The notes under the pieces: generated by a model
What the model was told of the DNA's origin: nothing
Databases searched by the model: none
What the model saw: only the letters and a program-made list of their open reading frames with translations
Program-made: the position numbers and the translations under genes
Assembly: GCF_001465795.2 (NCBI RefSeq)
Contig: NZ_CP013659.2
Coordinates: 1,072,501-1,136,500 of the forward strand
Reading direction: 5' to 3'
DNA: 64,000 bases
Origin: Planococcus rifietoensis
Lineage (GTDB): Bacteria > Bacillota > Bacilli > Bacillales_A > Planococcaceae
In this document: piece after piece, positions 26,693 through 35,883 of the stretch
Layout: each line of letters opens with the position of its first letter
Numbering within the stretch: position 1 is the stretch's first letter

Positions 26693-27661
26693 ATGTCGAA
26701 AAAAGTATTAGTATTGGGCGAAACGCGTGAAGGCGCTTTGCGCAACGTATCATTTGAAGCAATTGCCGCAGCCAAGAAAATTTCAGGCGACGGGGAAGTC
26801 GTTGCTGTCTTGCTCGGGGAAGCGGTGAGCGAGTTCGGAAACGAATTGGTCGCTTACGGCGCTGACCGTGTCATCACAGTTGAGCACCCACACTTGAAAT
26901 CTTATACATCTGACGGCTACGGCCAAGCATTCATGGCAGTTGTTGACCAGGAACAGCCTGAAGCAATTGTCTTCGGCCACACTGCGGTTGGCAAGGACTT
27001 GTCGCCAAAAATCGCATCGAAATTGCAGACCGGCTTGATTTCCGATGTGACGGATATCGAAGGGGAAGGCGCAGACGCAGTCTTCATCCGCCCAATCTAT
27101 TCCGGTAAAGCATTTGAAAAAGTGAAATTGAAAGAAGACGGAGTTGTCTTCATTACAGTACGCCCGAACAACATCACGCCGCTTGAGCGTGAAGAACGTT
27201 CTGGCGATGTATCGAGCTTGTCAGTCGATATTACAAACTTGCGCACGATCATCAAAAACGTCGTCCGCAAATCTGCAGAAGGCGTCGACCTTTCGGAAGC
27301 GAAAGTCATCATCGCCGGCGGACGCGGCGTCAAGAGCAAGGAAGGTTTTGAACCATTGCAGGAACTGGCTGACCTTCTCGGCGGCGCTGTCGGAGCATCA
27401 CGCGGCGCATGCGATGCGGATTACTGCGATTATTCCTTGCAAATCGGACAGACAGGGAAAGTTGTTACACCTGATCTTTACATCGCAGCAGGAATTTCCG
27501 GCGCGATCCAGCACATGGCAGGAATGTCCAACTCCAAAGTCATCGTTGCGATCAATAAAGACCCGGAAGCGAATATCTTCAAAGTGGCAGACTACGGAAT
27601 CGTCGGAGATCTATTCGACGTCATCCCGTTGCTCACGGAAGAATTCAAGAAAGTCATGTAA
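26693..27661 (+). CDS. etfA: Electron transfer flavoprotein alpha subunit
   Basis: 322 residues (B. subtilis 325). The C-terminal FAD-binding domain shows [36 protein letters not shown], the conserved IGQTGKVV followed by [19 protein letters not shown], and [22 protein letters not shown]. It works with EtfB as the electron carrier for fatty acid oxidation. It ends the lcfA-etfA cluster and is followed by a terminator. Confidence 0.97.
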   Translation: MSKKVLVLGETREGALRNVSFEAIAAAKKISGDGEVVAVLLGEAVSEFGNELVAYGADRVITVEHPHLKSYTSDGYGQAFMAVVDQEQPEAIVFGHTAVGKDLSPKIASKLQTGLISDVTDIEGEGADAVFIRPIYSGKAFEKVKLKEDGVVFITVRPNNITPLEREERSGDVSSLSVDITNLRTIIKNVVRKSAEGVDLSEAKVIIAGGRGVKSKEGFEPLQELADLLGGAVGASRGACDADYCDYSLQIGQTGKVVTPDLYIAAGISGAIQHMAGMSNSKVIVAINKDPEANIFKVADYGIVGDLFDVIPLLTEEFKKVM

Positions 27662-27666
27662 TCACC

Positions 27667-27696
27667 ACAGCCTGCATTTATGCGGGCTGTTTTTTT
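27667..27696 (+). terminator. Terminator after etfA
   Basis: ACAGCCTGCAT and TGCGGGCTGT arms with one G-U pair, then seven T. Confidence 0.85.
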
Positions 27697-27700
27697 CTGC

Positions 27701-27775
27701 AACTAGAGATGAAGCGAAAGAGGCCGACTCCTACGAGCCTGAAGCGTGCCCCTGTAGCGGAATCTCCTGAACTTT
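27701..27775 (+). repeat. Degenerate, internally deleted R3-like repeat
   Basis: It starts AGAGATGAAGCGAAAG and continues with GCCGACTCCT, like the left end of R3 (47661). It then skips to GCCTGAAGCG and CGGAATCTCCT, like the right end. The middle hairpin region is missing. Similarity is partial. Confidence 0.5.
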
Positions 27776-27870
27776 AAATACATTGACGACATCAAATCCA
27801 GGCAGTTTAACGCCAACAACAGCCGGGTATGGAAGGACTAGGCAAATAAATAGCTAGCGTAAATCACGTC

Positions 27871-27879
27871 TGCTATAAT
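27871..27879 (+). promoter_or_regulatory. Extended -10 promoter of trxA
   Basis: TGCTATAAT (TGn plus a perfect TATAAT) 40 bases before the trxA start. No good -35 is visible, as is usual for extended -10 promoters. Confidence 0.6.
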
Positions 27880-27918
27880 CGAAATATAGTTTGGTTATCA
27901 CTTAAGGAGGAATTATAC

Positions 27919-28233
27919 ATGGCAATCGTTAAAGGAACAGATCAGAATTTCAAACAGGAAGTTTCAGAAGGACTCGTATTGGTCGACTTTTGGGCAGCAT
28001 GGTGTGGGCCTTGTAAAATGATCGCGCCAGTTCTTGAAGAACTTGATGCAGATATGGACGACAAAGTGAAAATCGTGAAATTGGATGTTGATGAAAACCA
28101 ACAGACAGCTAGCGAATACGGCATCATGTCCATCCCGACACTTCTTTTGATGAAAAACGGCGAAACAGTCGATAAAGTCGTCGGCTTCCGTCCAAAAGAA
28201 GCTTTGGCTGAATTGGTTGAAAAACACGCATAA
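27919..28233 (+). CDS. trxA: Thioredoxin
   Basis: 104 residues with the active site [18 protein letters not shown] and the cis-proline segment [15 protein letters not shown] general cytoplasmic disulfide reductase. The start follows AAGGAGGAATTATAC. It has its own promoter and terminator, consistent with a monocistronic gene as in B. subtilis. Confidence 0.97.
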   Translation: MAIVKGTDQNFKQEVSEGLVLVDFWAAWCGPCKMIAPVLEELDADMDDKVKIVKLDVDENQQTASEYGIMSIPTLLLMKNGETVDKVVGFRPKEALAELVEKHA

Positions 28234-28237
28234 TTCC

Positions 28238-28272
28238 AAAACCGGGTCCCATTCGTGGAACCCGGTTTTTTA
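28238..28272 (+). terminator. Terminator after trxA
   Basis: AAACCGGGTCCC pairs with GGAACCCGGTTT, followed by a T-run. Confidence 0.88.
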
Positions 28273-28286
28273 AATAGGGTGATAAA

Positions 28287-30080
28287 ATGAAAAGTCAAAT
28301 GATGCAACACAAACTCGCGGTTTTACCTGACCAACCGGGCTGCTATTTGATGAAAGACCGGCAAGGGACGATTATCTATGTCGGCAAAGCGAAAGTGTTG
28401 AAAAATCGTGTGCGTTCATATTTTACAGGCAGCCACGATACGAAAACACAAAGGCTTGTCAACGAGATCGAAGACTTTGAATACATCGTCACCTCCTCGG
28501 ACAAGGAAGCGCTTATCCTTGAGTTGACGCTCATCAAGAAACATGATCCAAAATACAATATCCGCCTGAAAGACAATAAGACCTATCCGTATTTGAAAAT
28601 TACAGGGGAACGCCACCCGAAATTGGTCATCACGAGACAGGTCAAAAAAGATAAAGGGAAATACTTCGGCCCTTATCCGAATGCCTATGCAGCGAGCGAG
28701 ACGAAAAAACTGCTGGATCGTTTATATCCGCTCCGCAAATGCCATACGATGCCGGACCGCGTTTGCCTGTATTACCATCTTGGGCAATGCCTCGCGCCTT
28801 GCGTCAAGCCGGTAGAGAAGGATACGTACCGTGAAATGATCGACGGCATCAGCCGCTTCTTAAATGGCGGCTTCCGCGAAGTGAAGCAGGAGCTGACCGA
28901 GAAGATGAGTGAAGCGGCGGAGAATCTGGAGTTCGAACGGGCGAAAGAATACCGCGACCAAATCAGCCACATCGAATCGGTAATGGAAAAACAGAAAATG
29001 GCCATGAACGATTTCACCAACCGTGACGTCTTTGCTTACGCTGTCGACAAGGGCTGGATGTGCGTGCAAGTATTTTTCGTGCGCCAAGGAAAGCTGATCG
29101 AGCGCGAAGTGTCGATGTTCCCGTTATATCGCGACCCGGAAGAAGAGTTTTTAACTTTCCTTGGCCAGTTCTATGAAAAGCCGGACCATATCAAACCGAA
29201 TGAGATCCTGCTGCAAGAAGCGGAAGACGAGGAATTTCTGAAAGAATGGCTCGGCGCGAAAGTGCTTGTCCCTCAGCGCGGCAAGAAGAAAGATTTGGTG
29301 CTGCTTGCGCGCAAGAATGCGGAAATTGCCATCAAGGAGAAATTCCAATTGCTCGAGCGCCAGGAAGAACGGACGGTTGGCGCTTGCAACGAATTGGGTG
29401 AAGCGATGAACATTCACACGCCGCTACGCATTGAAGCATTCGATAACTCCCATATCCAAGGGGCGGATGCCGTGTCTGCGATGGTCGTCTTTATTGACGG
29501 CAAACCATCGAAGAAAGATTACCGGAAATACAAAACCCGCTCTGCGCAAAAGCCCGATGATTATGCGGCAATGCGTGAAGTGGTCCGCAGACGCTACAGC
29601 CGCGTGCTGAAGGATGGCTTGCCGCTGCCCGACTTGATCATCATCGATGGGGGCAAAGGCCAAATCGAATCGGCGCGCGAAATCGTTGAAGACGAACTCG
29701 GCCTCGATATCCCGATTGCTGGCCTTGCAAAAGATGCCAAGCACCAAACGTCCCAGTTGTTGTATGGCAATCCGGTTGAAATGGTGGAACTGAAGCGCAC
29801 AAGTGAAGCGTTTTATTTATTGCAGCGCATTCAAGACGAAGTCCATCGCTTCGTCATCACGTTCCACCGCCAATTGCGCGGCAAGAATTCGATTCAATCT
29901 GCGCTCGACGGTTTGCAAGGCGTCGGCCCGAAACGCAAGCAGCAATTGCTCAAGCATTTCGGCTCCGTCCGGAAAATCAAGGAAGCGAACGCCGGCGAGA
30001 TCCAGCAGGCCGGCATTCCTGAGAAGCTGGCCATGGAAATCGAACGGCATTTCAAAGAACAGCCGTTGCAACAAGAATAA
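28287..30080 (+). CDS. uvrC: Excinuclease ABC subunit C
   Basis: 597 residues (B. subtilis 598). N-terminal GIY-YIG nuclease ([19 protein letters not shown], about 18-36), a UVR interaction motif (about 200-238, [15 protein letters not shown]), the RNase H-like second nuclease ([22 protein letters not shown] and [17 protein letters not shown]) and C-terminal tandem helix-hairpin-helix ([13 protein letters not shown]). It makes both incisions in nucleotide excision repair. Starts behind AGGGTGATAAA. The trxA-uvrC-lysC order matches B. subtilis. Confidence 0.97.
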   Translation: MKSQMMQHKLAVLPDQPGCYLMKDRQGTIIYVGKAKVLKNRVRSYFTGSHDTKTQRLVNEIEDFEYIVTSSDKEALILELTLIKKHDPKYNIRLKDNKTYPYLKITGERHPKLVITRQVKKDKGKYFGPYPNAYAASETKKLLDRLYPLRKCHTMPDRVCLYYHLGQCLAPCVKPVEKDTYREMIDGISRFLNGGFREVKQELTEKMSEAAENLEFERAKEYRDQISHIESVMEKQKMAMNDFTNRDVFAYAVDKGWMCVQVFFVRQGKLIEREVSMFPLYRDPEEEFLTFLGQFYEKPDHIKPNEILLQEAEDEEFLKEWLGAKVLVPQRGKKKDLVLLARKNAEIAIKEKFQLLERQEERTVGACNELGEAMNIHTPLRIEAFDNSHIQGADAVSAMVVFIDGKPSKKDYRKYKTRSAQKPDDYAAMREVVRRRYSRVLKDGLPLPDLIIIDGGKGQIESAREIVEDELGLDIPIAGLAKDAKHQTSQLLYGNPVEMVELKRTSEAFYLLQRIQDEVHRFVITFHRQLRGKNSIQSALDGLQGVGPKRKQQLLKHFGSVRKIKEANAGEIQQAGIPEKLAMEIERHFKEQPLQQE

Positions 30081-30094
30081 CTTCGTGGTATTGT
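30066..30094 (+). promoter_or_regulatory. Candidate promoter of the lysC riboswitch
   Basis: TTGCAA at 30066-30071, a 17-base spacer and TATTGT at 30089-30094. It overlaps the uvrC end and would start near 30101. Moderate match only. Confidence 0.4.
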
Positions 30095-30120
30095 AATAAC
30101 ACAATTGAATCACTTGTAAA

Positions 30121-30363
30121 AAGTGATGATAGAGGAGCGGACGTCAATAGTATGCATTCCGAGATTTGCAGAATCTGTGAAGGATGCCGAAAGGGACGCC
30201 CGCCGAAGTTTATGCGCACTGCTTGCGTGTATGCTGGTCCTGCATTTAAGAAATGCAGGGCTGTCAGAGTTTGACTCTGGAGGGCTATCTCACATGGACG
30301 TTTGAAATCGTACATGAGAAGAGAGGTAGCTTGCCGGGCAATCGGCGAGTTGCCTCTTTTTTG
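30121..30363 (+). promoter_or_regulatory. Lysine riboswitch with intrinsic terminator (L box)
   Basis: Aptamer at about 30121-30295 with the L-box blocks GATAGAGGAGCGGAC, AATAGTATG, CCGAAAGGGACGCCCGCCGAAG, GGTCCTGCAT and ACTCTGGAGGGCTATCTC. The terminator stem at 30323-30363 (GAGGTAGCTTGCCG with CGGCGAGTTGCCTC) runs into TTTTTT. Lysine binding favours the terminator and shuts off lysC. The function follows from the RNA class. Confidence 0.93.
30323..30363 (+). terminator. Riboswitch-controlled terminator before lysC
   Basis: A long imperfect stem followed by a T-run. Part of the lysine riboswitch expression platform. Confidence 0.85.
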
Positions 30364-30398
30364 TTGAGGGCCACTTATCTTAAGTGGGAGTGGAGAGA

Positions 30399-31625
30399 AT
30401 GACAACAATCGTAATGAAATTCGGCGGGACGTCCGTGGCGTCCCCGGAGAAAATCGTAGGCGTGGCAAGACGCGCTATCCGGGAAAAACAACAAGGCAAA
30501 CGCGTCGTCATCGTCGTCTCGGCGATGGGCAAAACGACAGACACGCTGCTTGGCCTTGCGGGAGAGATTTCCGCAGAGCCGCCAAAGCGTGAAATGGACA
30601 TGCTGCTCGCGACTGGTGAACAAGTGACCATTTCGCTGTTGGCGATGGCATTCAAAAAACTCGGCCATGATGCTTTGAGCTTCACAGGCTGGCAGGCAGG
30701 AATCGAAACGGAATCCGTTCCGCGGAATGCACGCATCGAAACGATCCATACGCAGCGTTTAGAGGAAGCGCTTGAACTCGGCTTGTTCTGCGTGGTCGCA
30801 GGATTCCAAGGCGTCGACAAGAACGGCAACATCACGACGCTTGGCCGCGGTGGATCCGATACGACTGCTGTGGCGCTGGCGGCTGCTTTAGGCGCTGAAA
30901 AATGCGAAATCTATACGGATGTTGACGGTGTCTACACTTCCGATCCGCGTTATGTCACAGGCGCCCGCAAACTTGAACAGATTTCATACGACGAAATGCT
31001 CGAATTAGCCAATCTCGGGGCGGGGGTTCTTCATCCGCGCGCCGTGGAATTCGCCAAGAACAACCAAGTGCCCCTTTCTGTACGGGCCAGCTACTCGGAT
31101 GAACCGGGGACTATCATTCAAGAGGTGATCACTGTGGAAAAAAATCTAATTGTGCGCGGTGTGGCATTTGAAAAAGACATCGCCCGCATCACGGTCAGCT
31201 ATACAAAGCCGTTCAACGGCTCGCTTGCCAATATCTTCACGACTCTGGCGGATCACTTGATCGATGTCGATATCATCGTGCAAAGCATCAGTGAGGAGTT
31301 TCCGCCGTCTGTCTCCTTCTCGATCAAAGAAGACAGCCTGGTAGAAGCCCAGCGCGTATTGTCGGAAGCACAGGAAAAAATCGGCTACAACACTATCGAT
31401 ATCGAAACCGGCTTGGCGAAAGTGTCGATCGTCGGATCCGGCATGGTGTCGAATCCCGGCGTCGCAGCAAAAATGTTCGATATTCTTCGCACGCAGGATG
31501 TGCCTGTGAAAATGGTCAGCACTTCCGAAATTAAAGTCTCTGTCGTCGTGCCGGCGAGTGAAATGGAACGCTCAGCAAATGCGCTTCACGATGCATATGG
31601 ACTGACGCCAGCGTCTGTCAGATAA
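30399..31625 (+). CDS. lysC: Aspartate kinase (aspartokinase II type), alpha and beta products
   Basis: 408 residues, same as B. subtilis LysC. It phosphorylates L-aspartate, the first step to lysine, diaminopimelate, threonine and methionine. Kinase domain with MKFGGTSVAS, LATGEQVTISLLA, GRGGSDTTAVALAAAL and YTDVDGVYTSDPR; two ACT domains after about residue 260. An in-frame GTG at 31134 (codon 246) behind AGAGGTGATC matches the known internal start of the B. subtilis beta subunit. The start at 30399 follows GGAGTGGAGAGA; the frame is open further upstream but lacks a better site. Controlled by the lysine riboswitch. Confidence 0.95.
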   Translation: MTTIVMKFGGTSVASPEKIVGVARRAIREKQQGKRVVIVVSAMGKTTDTLLGLAGEISAEPPKREMDMLLATGEQVTISLLAMAFKKLGHDALSFTGWQAGIETESVPRNARIETIHTQRLEEALELGLFCVVAGFQGVDKNGNITTLGRGGSDTTAVALAAALGAEKCEIYTDVDGVYTSDPRYVTGARKLEQISYDEMLELANLGAGVLHPRAVEFAKNNQVPLSVRASYSDEPGTIIQEVITVEKNLIVRGVAFEKDIARITVSYTKPFNGSLANIFTTLADHLIDVDIIVQSISEEFPPSVSFSIKEDSLVEAQRVLSEAQEKIGYNTIDIETGLAKVSIVGSGMVSNPGVAAKMFDILRTQDVPVKMVSTSEIKVSVVVPASEMERSANALHDAYGLTPASVR

Positions 31626-31628
31626 GCA

Positions 31629-31657
31629 AAAAGCCCAGCCAAGCTGGGCTTTTTTGC
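31629..31657 (+). terminator. Terminator after lysC
   Basis: AAGCCCAGC and GCTGGGCTT arms around CAA, then T-run. Confidence 0.88.
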
Positions 31658-31669
31658 GTTCCCAAGATT

Positions 31670-31687
31670 TTGTGTAAAAATTCACAT
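31670..31687 (+). promoter_or_regulatory. Rex-like operator upstream of sdhC
   Basis: TTGTGTAAAAATTCACAT matches the Rex consensus TTGTGAAWWWWTTCACAA at 16 of 18 positions. It ends 11 bases before the -35 of the distal sdh promoter. Rex is the NADH/NAD+-sensing repressor of Gram-positives. Candidate only. Confidence 0.5.
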
Positions 31688-31698
31688 TTTGTTCAAAT

Positions 31699-31727
31699 TT
31701 GAAATCATGCCATTGCAGTCCTATATA
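31699..31727 (+). promoter_or_regulatory. Distal candidate promoter of sdhCAB
   Basis: TTGAAA at 31699-31704, a 17-base spacer and TATATA at 31722-31727. The 12-base palindrome TTCAAATTTGAA (31692-31703) covers its -35. Confidence 0.5.
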
Positions 31728-31870
31728 AGCTTATAAAACAGTGAAACGGATGCCTATATCTCGCCTGTTTCGAAATAAAAATATAGCTTTTCATGAATTC
31801 TTTCCTATTTAATATCCGTAAAAACCTTTACAAACCCTAGACTGGATGCGCCTAAAAAGGGTTCCTTGCC

Positions 31871-31899
31871 TTGACGCTCCTAGAGGGGGGGAGTACAAT
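31871..31899 (+). promoter_or_regulatory. Proximal promoter of sdhCAB
   Basis: TTGACG at 31871-31876, a 17-base spacer and TACAAT at 31894-31899. It gives a leader of about 100 bases. That leader holds a hairpin around 31935-31979 (arms GCA-ACGCA with TGCG-CTGC, and TTTTCC with GGAAAA). Confidence 0.75.
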
Positions 31900-32006
31900 A
31901 AATATGTCATATTCTTGTACATGATGCTTATAGCAACGCAGAGATATTTTCCTGATATAGGAAAAATTTGCGCTGCCAACTAATGTTTTTGAGGGGGGTA
32001 AAATTT

Positions 32007-32618
32007 TTGGATAACAATCGTGAATTTTTAATGCGCAGGCTGCATTCTTTACTCGGGGTCATTCCAATCGGATTGTTCTTGACGCAGCATTTGATCGTCA
32101 ACCATTTCGCTACGCAAGGCGTGGAAGCGTTTAACCAAGCTGCCCACTTCATGGCAAATCTTCCATTCGTCATCTTCCTGGAGATTTTCGTCATCTACTT
32201 GCCGCTCATGTATCATGCTTTCTACGGATTATACATAGCGTTCACAGCGAAAAACAACCCGGGGCATTACAGCTACATGCGCAACATCTTATTTGTTGCA
32301 CAGCGTTACACCGGGATTTTCCTTGTGGTCTTTATCGCATGGCACGTGTTTGAGACAAGATTCCAAGTTGCGATTGGTGCAGCAGAGGCAGATTTCAACA
32401 TGATGGAAAACATCCTGTCGAATCCGTTTATGTTCGCCTTTTACGTATTGGGTGTCCTGTCCGCAACGTTCCACTTAGCGAACGGATTGTGGTCTTTCTT
32501 TGTAACGTGGGGAATCACGGTTTCAGAGAAAGCACAGCGCTACTCAACTTACTTCACACTTCTAGTCTTTATTGTATTATCGATCATTGGTATCAGAGCA
32601 TTGTTTGCATTCGTTTAA
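32007..32618 (+). CDS. sdhC: Succinate dehydrogenase cytochrome b558 subunit (TTG start)
   Basis: 203 residues (B. subtilis 202). Five transmembrane helices with several histidines positioned for two b hemes (for example in RRLHSLLG, TQHLIVNHF, LMYHAFYG, AWHVFETR, TFHLANG). It anchors SdhA/SdhB to the membrane and passes electrons to menaquinone. TTG 32007 follows GAGGGGGG with ideal spacing and gives the typical short N terminus DNNREFLMRRLHSLLG. The in-frame ATG at 31968 is less likely, because it would precede that site. First gene of sdhCAB. Confidence 0.93.
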   Translation: MDNNREFLMRRLHSLLGVIPIGLFLTQHLIVNHFATQGVEAFNQAAHFMANLPFVIFLEIFVIYLPLMYHAFYGLYIAFTAKNNPGHYSYMRNILFVAQRYTGIFLVVFIAWHVFETRFQVAIGAAEADFNMMENILSNPFMFAFYVLGVLSATFHLANGLWSFFVTWGITVSEKAQRYSTYFTLLVFIVLSIIGIRALFAFV

Positions 32619-32663
32619 GGATGTCCCAAACATTGGTGAATTAAAAGAGGAGTGAACACTACA

Positions 32664-34412
32664 ATGGCGAAAGGCAAAATTTCTATCGTCGGTGGGGGCC
32701 TAGCTGGCCTAATGGCAGCGATCAAAGTTGCCGAAGCAGGAGCACCTGCCGATCTATTTTCCATCGTTCCAGTTAAACGGTCTCACTCTGTGTGCGCACA
32801 GGGCGGCATTAACGGAGCGGTGAATACAAAAGGTGAAGGGGATTCCCCAGCAATTCACCTAGATGACACCGTTTACGGCGGTGACTTCCTAGCTAACCAA
32901 AAGCCGGTTAAAGCAATGGCTGATGCAGCACCTGGCATCATCCGCCTGCTTGACCGCATGGGCGTCATGTTCAACCGTACGCCTGAAGGGCTTCTTGACT
33001 TCCGCCGTTTCGGCGGCACGATGCACCACAGAACGGCATTTGCCGGCGCGACAACGGGCCAACAATTGCTATATGCATTAGATGAGCAAGTCCGCCGCTA
33101 CGAAGTCGCAGGCTTGATCACAAAATATGAAGGCTGGGAATTCCTGGGCCTCGTCATCGACGACGAAGGCGTTTCGCGAGGAATCACTGCACAGAACTTG
33201 ACGACAATGGAGATTAAATCGTTCCGTTCGGATGCTGTCATCATGGCAACCGGCGGACCGGGGATTATCTTCGGAAAATCCACAAACTCTGTCATCAACA
33301 CAGGTTCTGCTGCATCGATCGTGTACCAGCAAGGCGCTTACTATGCGAACGGCGAATTCATCCAAATCCACCCGACAGCAATTCCTGGCGACGACAAGCT
33401 CCGCTTGATGTCAGAATCTGCGCGCGGTGAAGGCGGACGGATCTGGACGTATAAAGACGGCAAGCCTTGGTACTTCCTGGAAGAAAAATACCCAGCATAC
33501 GGAAACCTGGTCCCACGTGATATCGCGACACGCGAAATCTTCGATGTGTGCGTTAACCAAAAACTCGGCATCAACGGCGAGAACATGGTGTACTTGGACC
33601 TTTCCCATAAAGATTCGAAAGAACTCGACATCAAACTGGGCGGCATCATCGAAATCTATGAGAAATTCACAGGCGACGATCCGCGTAAAGTTCCGATGAA
33701 GATTTTCCCAGCAGTCCATTATTCCATGGGCGGGTTATGGGTCGACGATCATCAGATGACGAACATCCCTGGCGTTTTGGCAGCCGGCGAATGCGATTAT
33801 TCCCAGCACGGTGCGAACCGTCTCGGCGCTAACTCGCTCTTGTCAGCCATCTATGGCGGCATGGTCGCTGGACCGAATGCCCTTGAGTATGTCAAGGGCT
33901 TGGAAGTATTGGCCGAAGACTTGCCAAACGATATTTACGCGAAGCATGAAGCTGAAGAGCAGCGTAAATGGGATGAAATCTTAGCGCTTGACGGAACTGA
34001 AAATGCTTACGTCTTGCACAAAGAACTGGGCGAATGGATGACGGACAATGTGACGGTCGTTCGCTATAATGACCGCCTTGAAGAAACAGACCGTAAAATC
34101 CAGGAGCTTCTTGAACGCTTTAACCACATCAGCATGACGGATACGCAACTTTGGAGCAACCAAGGCGCAATGTTTACTCGCCAGCTGAAAAATATGCTAC
34201 ATTTAGCACGTGTCATCACTATCGGTGCGTTGAAACGCAACGAAAGCCGCGGCGCTCATTACAAGCCGGAATTCCCGGAACGTAATGACGAGGAGTTCTT
34301 GAAGACGACTATGGCGAAATTCAACGGTTACGATGCGCCGATCTTCCATTATGAAGAAGTCGACACTGGCTTGATCCCGCCACGCAAACGCGATTATTCC
34401 GCGAAAGCATAG
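32664..34412 (+). CDS. sdhA: Succinate dehydrogenase flavoprotein subunit
   Basis: 582 residues (B. subtilis 586). The N-terminal FAD-binding motif SIVGGGLAGLMAAIKVAE is followed by SHSVCAQGGINGAVNTKGEGDS, which contains the region of covalent FAD attachment in this family. HPTAIPGDDKLRLMSESARGEGG is the active-site segment and HGANRLGANSLLSAIYGG the C-terminal FAD motif. It oxidises succinate to fumarate in the TCA cycle. ATG 32664 was chosen; GTG 32652 is inside the ribosome-binding region. Same transcript as sdhC. Confidence 0.97.
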   Translation: MAKGKISIVGGGLAGLMAAIKVAEAGAPADLFSIVPVKRSHSVCAQGGINGAVNTKGEGDSPAIHLDDTVYGGDFLANQKPVKAMADAAPGIIRLLDRMGVMFNRTPEGLLDFRRFGGTMHHRTAFAGATTGQQLLYALDEQVRRYEVAGLITKYEGWEFLGLVIDDEGVSRGITAQNLTTMEIKSFRSDAVIMATGGPGIIFGKSTNSVINTGSAASIVYQQGAYYANGEFIQIHPTAIPGDDKLRLMSESARGEGGRIWTYKDGKPWYFLEEKYPAYGNLVPRDIATREIFDVCVNQKLGINGENMVYLDLSHKDSKELDIKLGGIIEIYEKFTGDDPRKVPMKIFPAVHYSMGGLWVDDHQMTNIPGVLAAGECDYSQHGANRLGANSLLSAIYGGMVAGPNALEYVKGLEVLAEDLPNDIYAKHEAEEQRKWDEILALDGTENAYVLHKELGEWMTDNVTVVRYNDRLEETDRKIQELLERFNHISMTDTQLWSNQGAMFTRQLKNMLHLARVITIGALKRNESRGAHYKPEFPERNDEEFLKTTMAKFNGYDAPIFHYEEVDTGLIPPRKRDYSAKA

Positions 34413-34436
34413 CAATAAGAAGGGAGCTAATTTACC

Positions 34437-35207
34437 ATGGGTGAAGCAGCAAAAACGGTTATTTTCGAAATCGAACGCCAGAACTCTACTGACGAAAGTT
34501 CGTACTGGGAAAAGTTCGAATTACCATATCGCGCCAACATGAACGTCATTTCCGCATTGATGGAAATTCGGCGCAACCCGGTCAACATGGACGGGAAGAA
34601 AACAACTCCAGTCAACTGGGACATGAACTGCCTTGAGGAAGTTTGTGGCGCATGTTCAATGGTCATCAACGGCAAAGCACGCCAGTCGTGTACAGCTCTT
34701 GTCGATCAGCTGGAACAGCCGATCCGCCTTCAGCCGATGAGAACATTCCCGGTCGTCCGCGACTTGATCGTAGACCGCAGCCGCATGTTCGACTCACTGA
34801 AGAAAGTCAAAGCGTGGGTGCCGATCGACGGTACGCATGATCTTGGCGAAGGTCCGCGTATGCCTGAGCGCAAACGCCAATGGGCTTATGAATTATCTAA
34901 ATGTATGACGTGCGGCGTATGCCTCGAGGCTTGCCCGAACGTTAACGATAAATCCGACTTTATCGGTGCGGCTCCGCTTTCTCAAGTTCGCTTGATGAAC
35001 GCGCATCCAACAGGCTCCATGAACCGTGATGAGCGTTTGAACGCAATCATGGGCGAAGGCGGCCTTGCGGATTGCGGTAACTCCCAAAACTGCGTGGAAT
35101 CTTGCCCGAAAGGCATTCCATTAACAACGTCAATCGCAGCTTTGAACCGCGACGTGAGCATCCAAATGTTCCGTAACTTCTTCGGAAGCGATCACATGGT
35201 CGACTAA
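34437..35207 (+). CDS. sdhB: Succinate dehydrogenase iron-sulfur subunit
   Basis: 256 residues (B. subtilis 253). An N-terminal 2Fe-2S ferredoxin domain with MNCLEEVCGACSMVINGKARQSC and a C-terminal domain with CMTCGVCLEACPNV and CGNSQNCVESCPKGIP for the 4Fe-4S and 3Fe-4S clusters. It carries electrons from SdhA to the SdhC hemes. ATG 34437 follows AGAAGGGAGCTAATTTACC. Last gene of the operon, followed by a terminator. Confidence 0.97.
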   Translation: MGEAAKTVIFEIERQNSTDESSYWEKFELPYRANMNVISALMEIRRNPVNMDGKKTTPVNWDMNCLEEVCGACSMVINGKARQSCTALVDQLEQPIRLQPMRTFPVVRDLIVDRSRMFDSLKKVKAWVPIDGTHDLGEGPRMPERKRQWAYELSKCMTCGVCLEACPNVNDKSDFIGAAPLSQVRLMNAHPTGSMNRDERLNAIMGEGGLADCGNSQNCVESCPKGIPLTTSIAALNRDVSIQMFRNFFGSDHMVD

Positions 35208-35211
35208 TCTA

Positions 35212-35239
35212 CACTCCGCCTTTATGGCGGAGTTTTTTT
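35212..35239 (+). terminator. Terminator after sdhB
   Basis: ACTCCGCC and GGCGGAGT arms around TTTAT, then a T-run. Confidence 0.88.
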
Positions 35240-35297
35240 GTTTCATCTGAAAATGCGCCTGTGCTTGGTTGAAACAGATGTCCTTTGCGCCAGTTTT

Positions 35298-35306
35298 TGC
35301 TATACT
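35298..35306 (+). promoter_or_regulatory. Extended -10 promoter of ysmA
   Basis: TGCTATACT, 36 bases before the ysmA start. No clear -35. Confidence 0.55.
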
Positions 35307-35341
35307 AACAAAATGAGAACTGATTTACAGGGGGAACTGGA

Positions 35342-35809
35342 ATGAGAGCGGCATACATAGAGGATTTCACTAAATGGCAGCAAGGCTTTACTTTTTACGC
35401 GCCGGTGCACGTGCGCTTTTCGGAAACGGACATGTTCGGGCATGTCAACAACACGGTGCCGATCGCTTATTTTGAATACGCCAGAATCGAATTCATGAAA
35501 GAAATCGGCTTGATGCAGGCTTGGCTTTCAAATGACAGCGACTTGATCCCAGTGGTAGCGGACATGCAGGTCGATTTCGTCCGCCAAGTATTTTTCGATG
35601 AACAATTGAAGATTTACGTGAAAGTGGAATCGATCGGAAACTCTTCGGCAGACATCCATTATTGGGCAGTGAACGACAAGCAGGAAACCTGTTTTACGGG
35701 CAGGGGCGCCGTAGTCCAAATCTCCAAAACGAGTGGCAAAGGCCATCCGTGGAGCGACGCGGACAAGGCGATGCTGCGCAGTGGAAGTCTGACTTCTTCC
35801 GGCAAATAA
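35342..35809 (+). CDS. ysmA: Acyl-CoA thioesterase, hot-dog fold (YsmA)
   Basis: 155 residues. It has the 4-hydroxybenzoyl-CoA thioesterase-type signature VRFSETDMFGHVNNTVPIAYFEYARIEFMKEIG, with the catalytic Asp region, followed by the antiparallel sheet strands. The substrate is unknown; related YbgC-type enzymes hydrolyse short or long acyl-CoAs. The start follows AGGGGGAACTGGA. Position after sdhB matches B. subtilis ysmA. The next gene in B. subtilis, gerE, is absent. Confidence 0.85.
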   Translation: MRAAYIEDFTKWQQGFTFYAPVHVRFSETDMFGHVNNTVPIAYFEYARIEFMKEIGLMQAWLSNDSDLIPVVADMQVDFVRQVFFDEQLKIYVKVESIGNSSADIHYWAVNDKQETCFTGRGAVVQISKTSGKGHPWSDADKAMLRSGSLTSSGK

Positions 35810-35883
35810 TGCGGCTCTTGCCTTATGGGAGCGAAAGCGTCACTATGGAACAAATACCAGTAGCTAGGGAGTGAACCAAGTCC

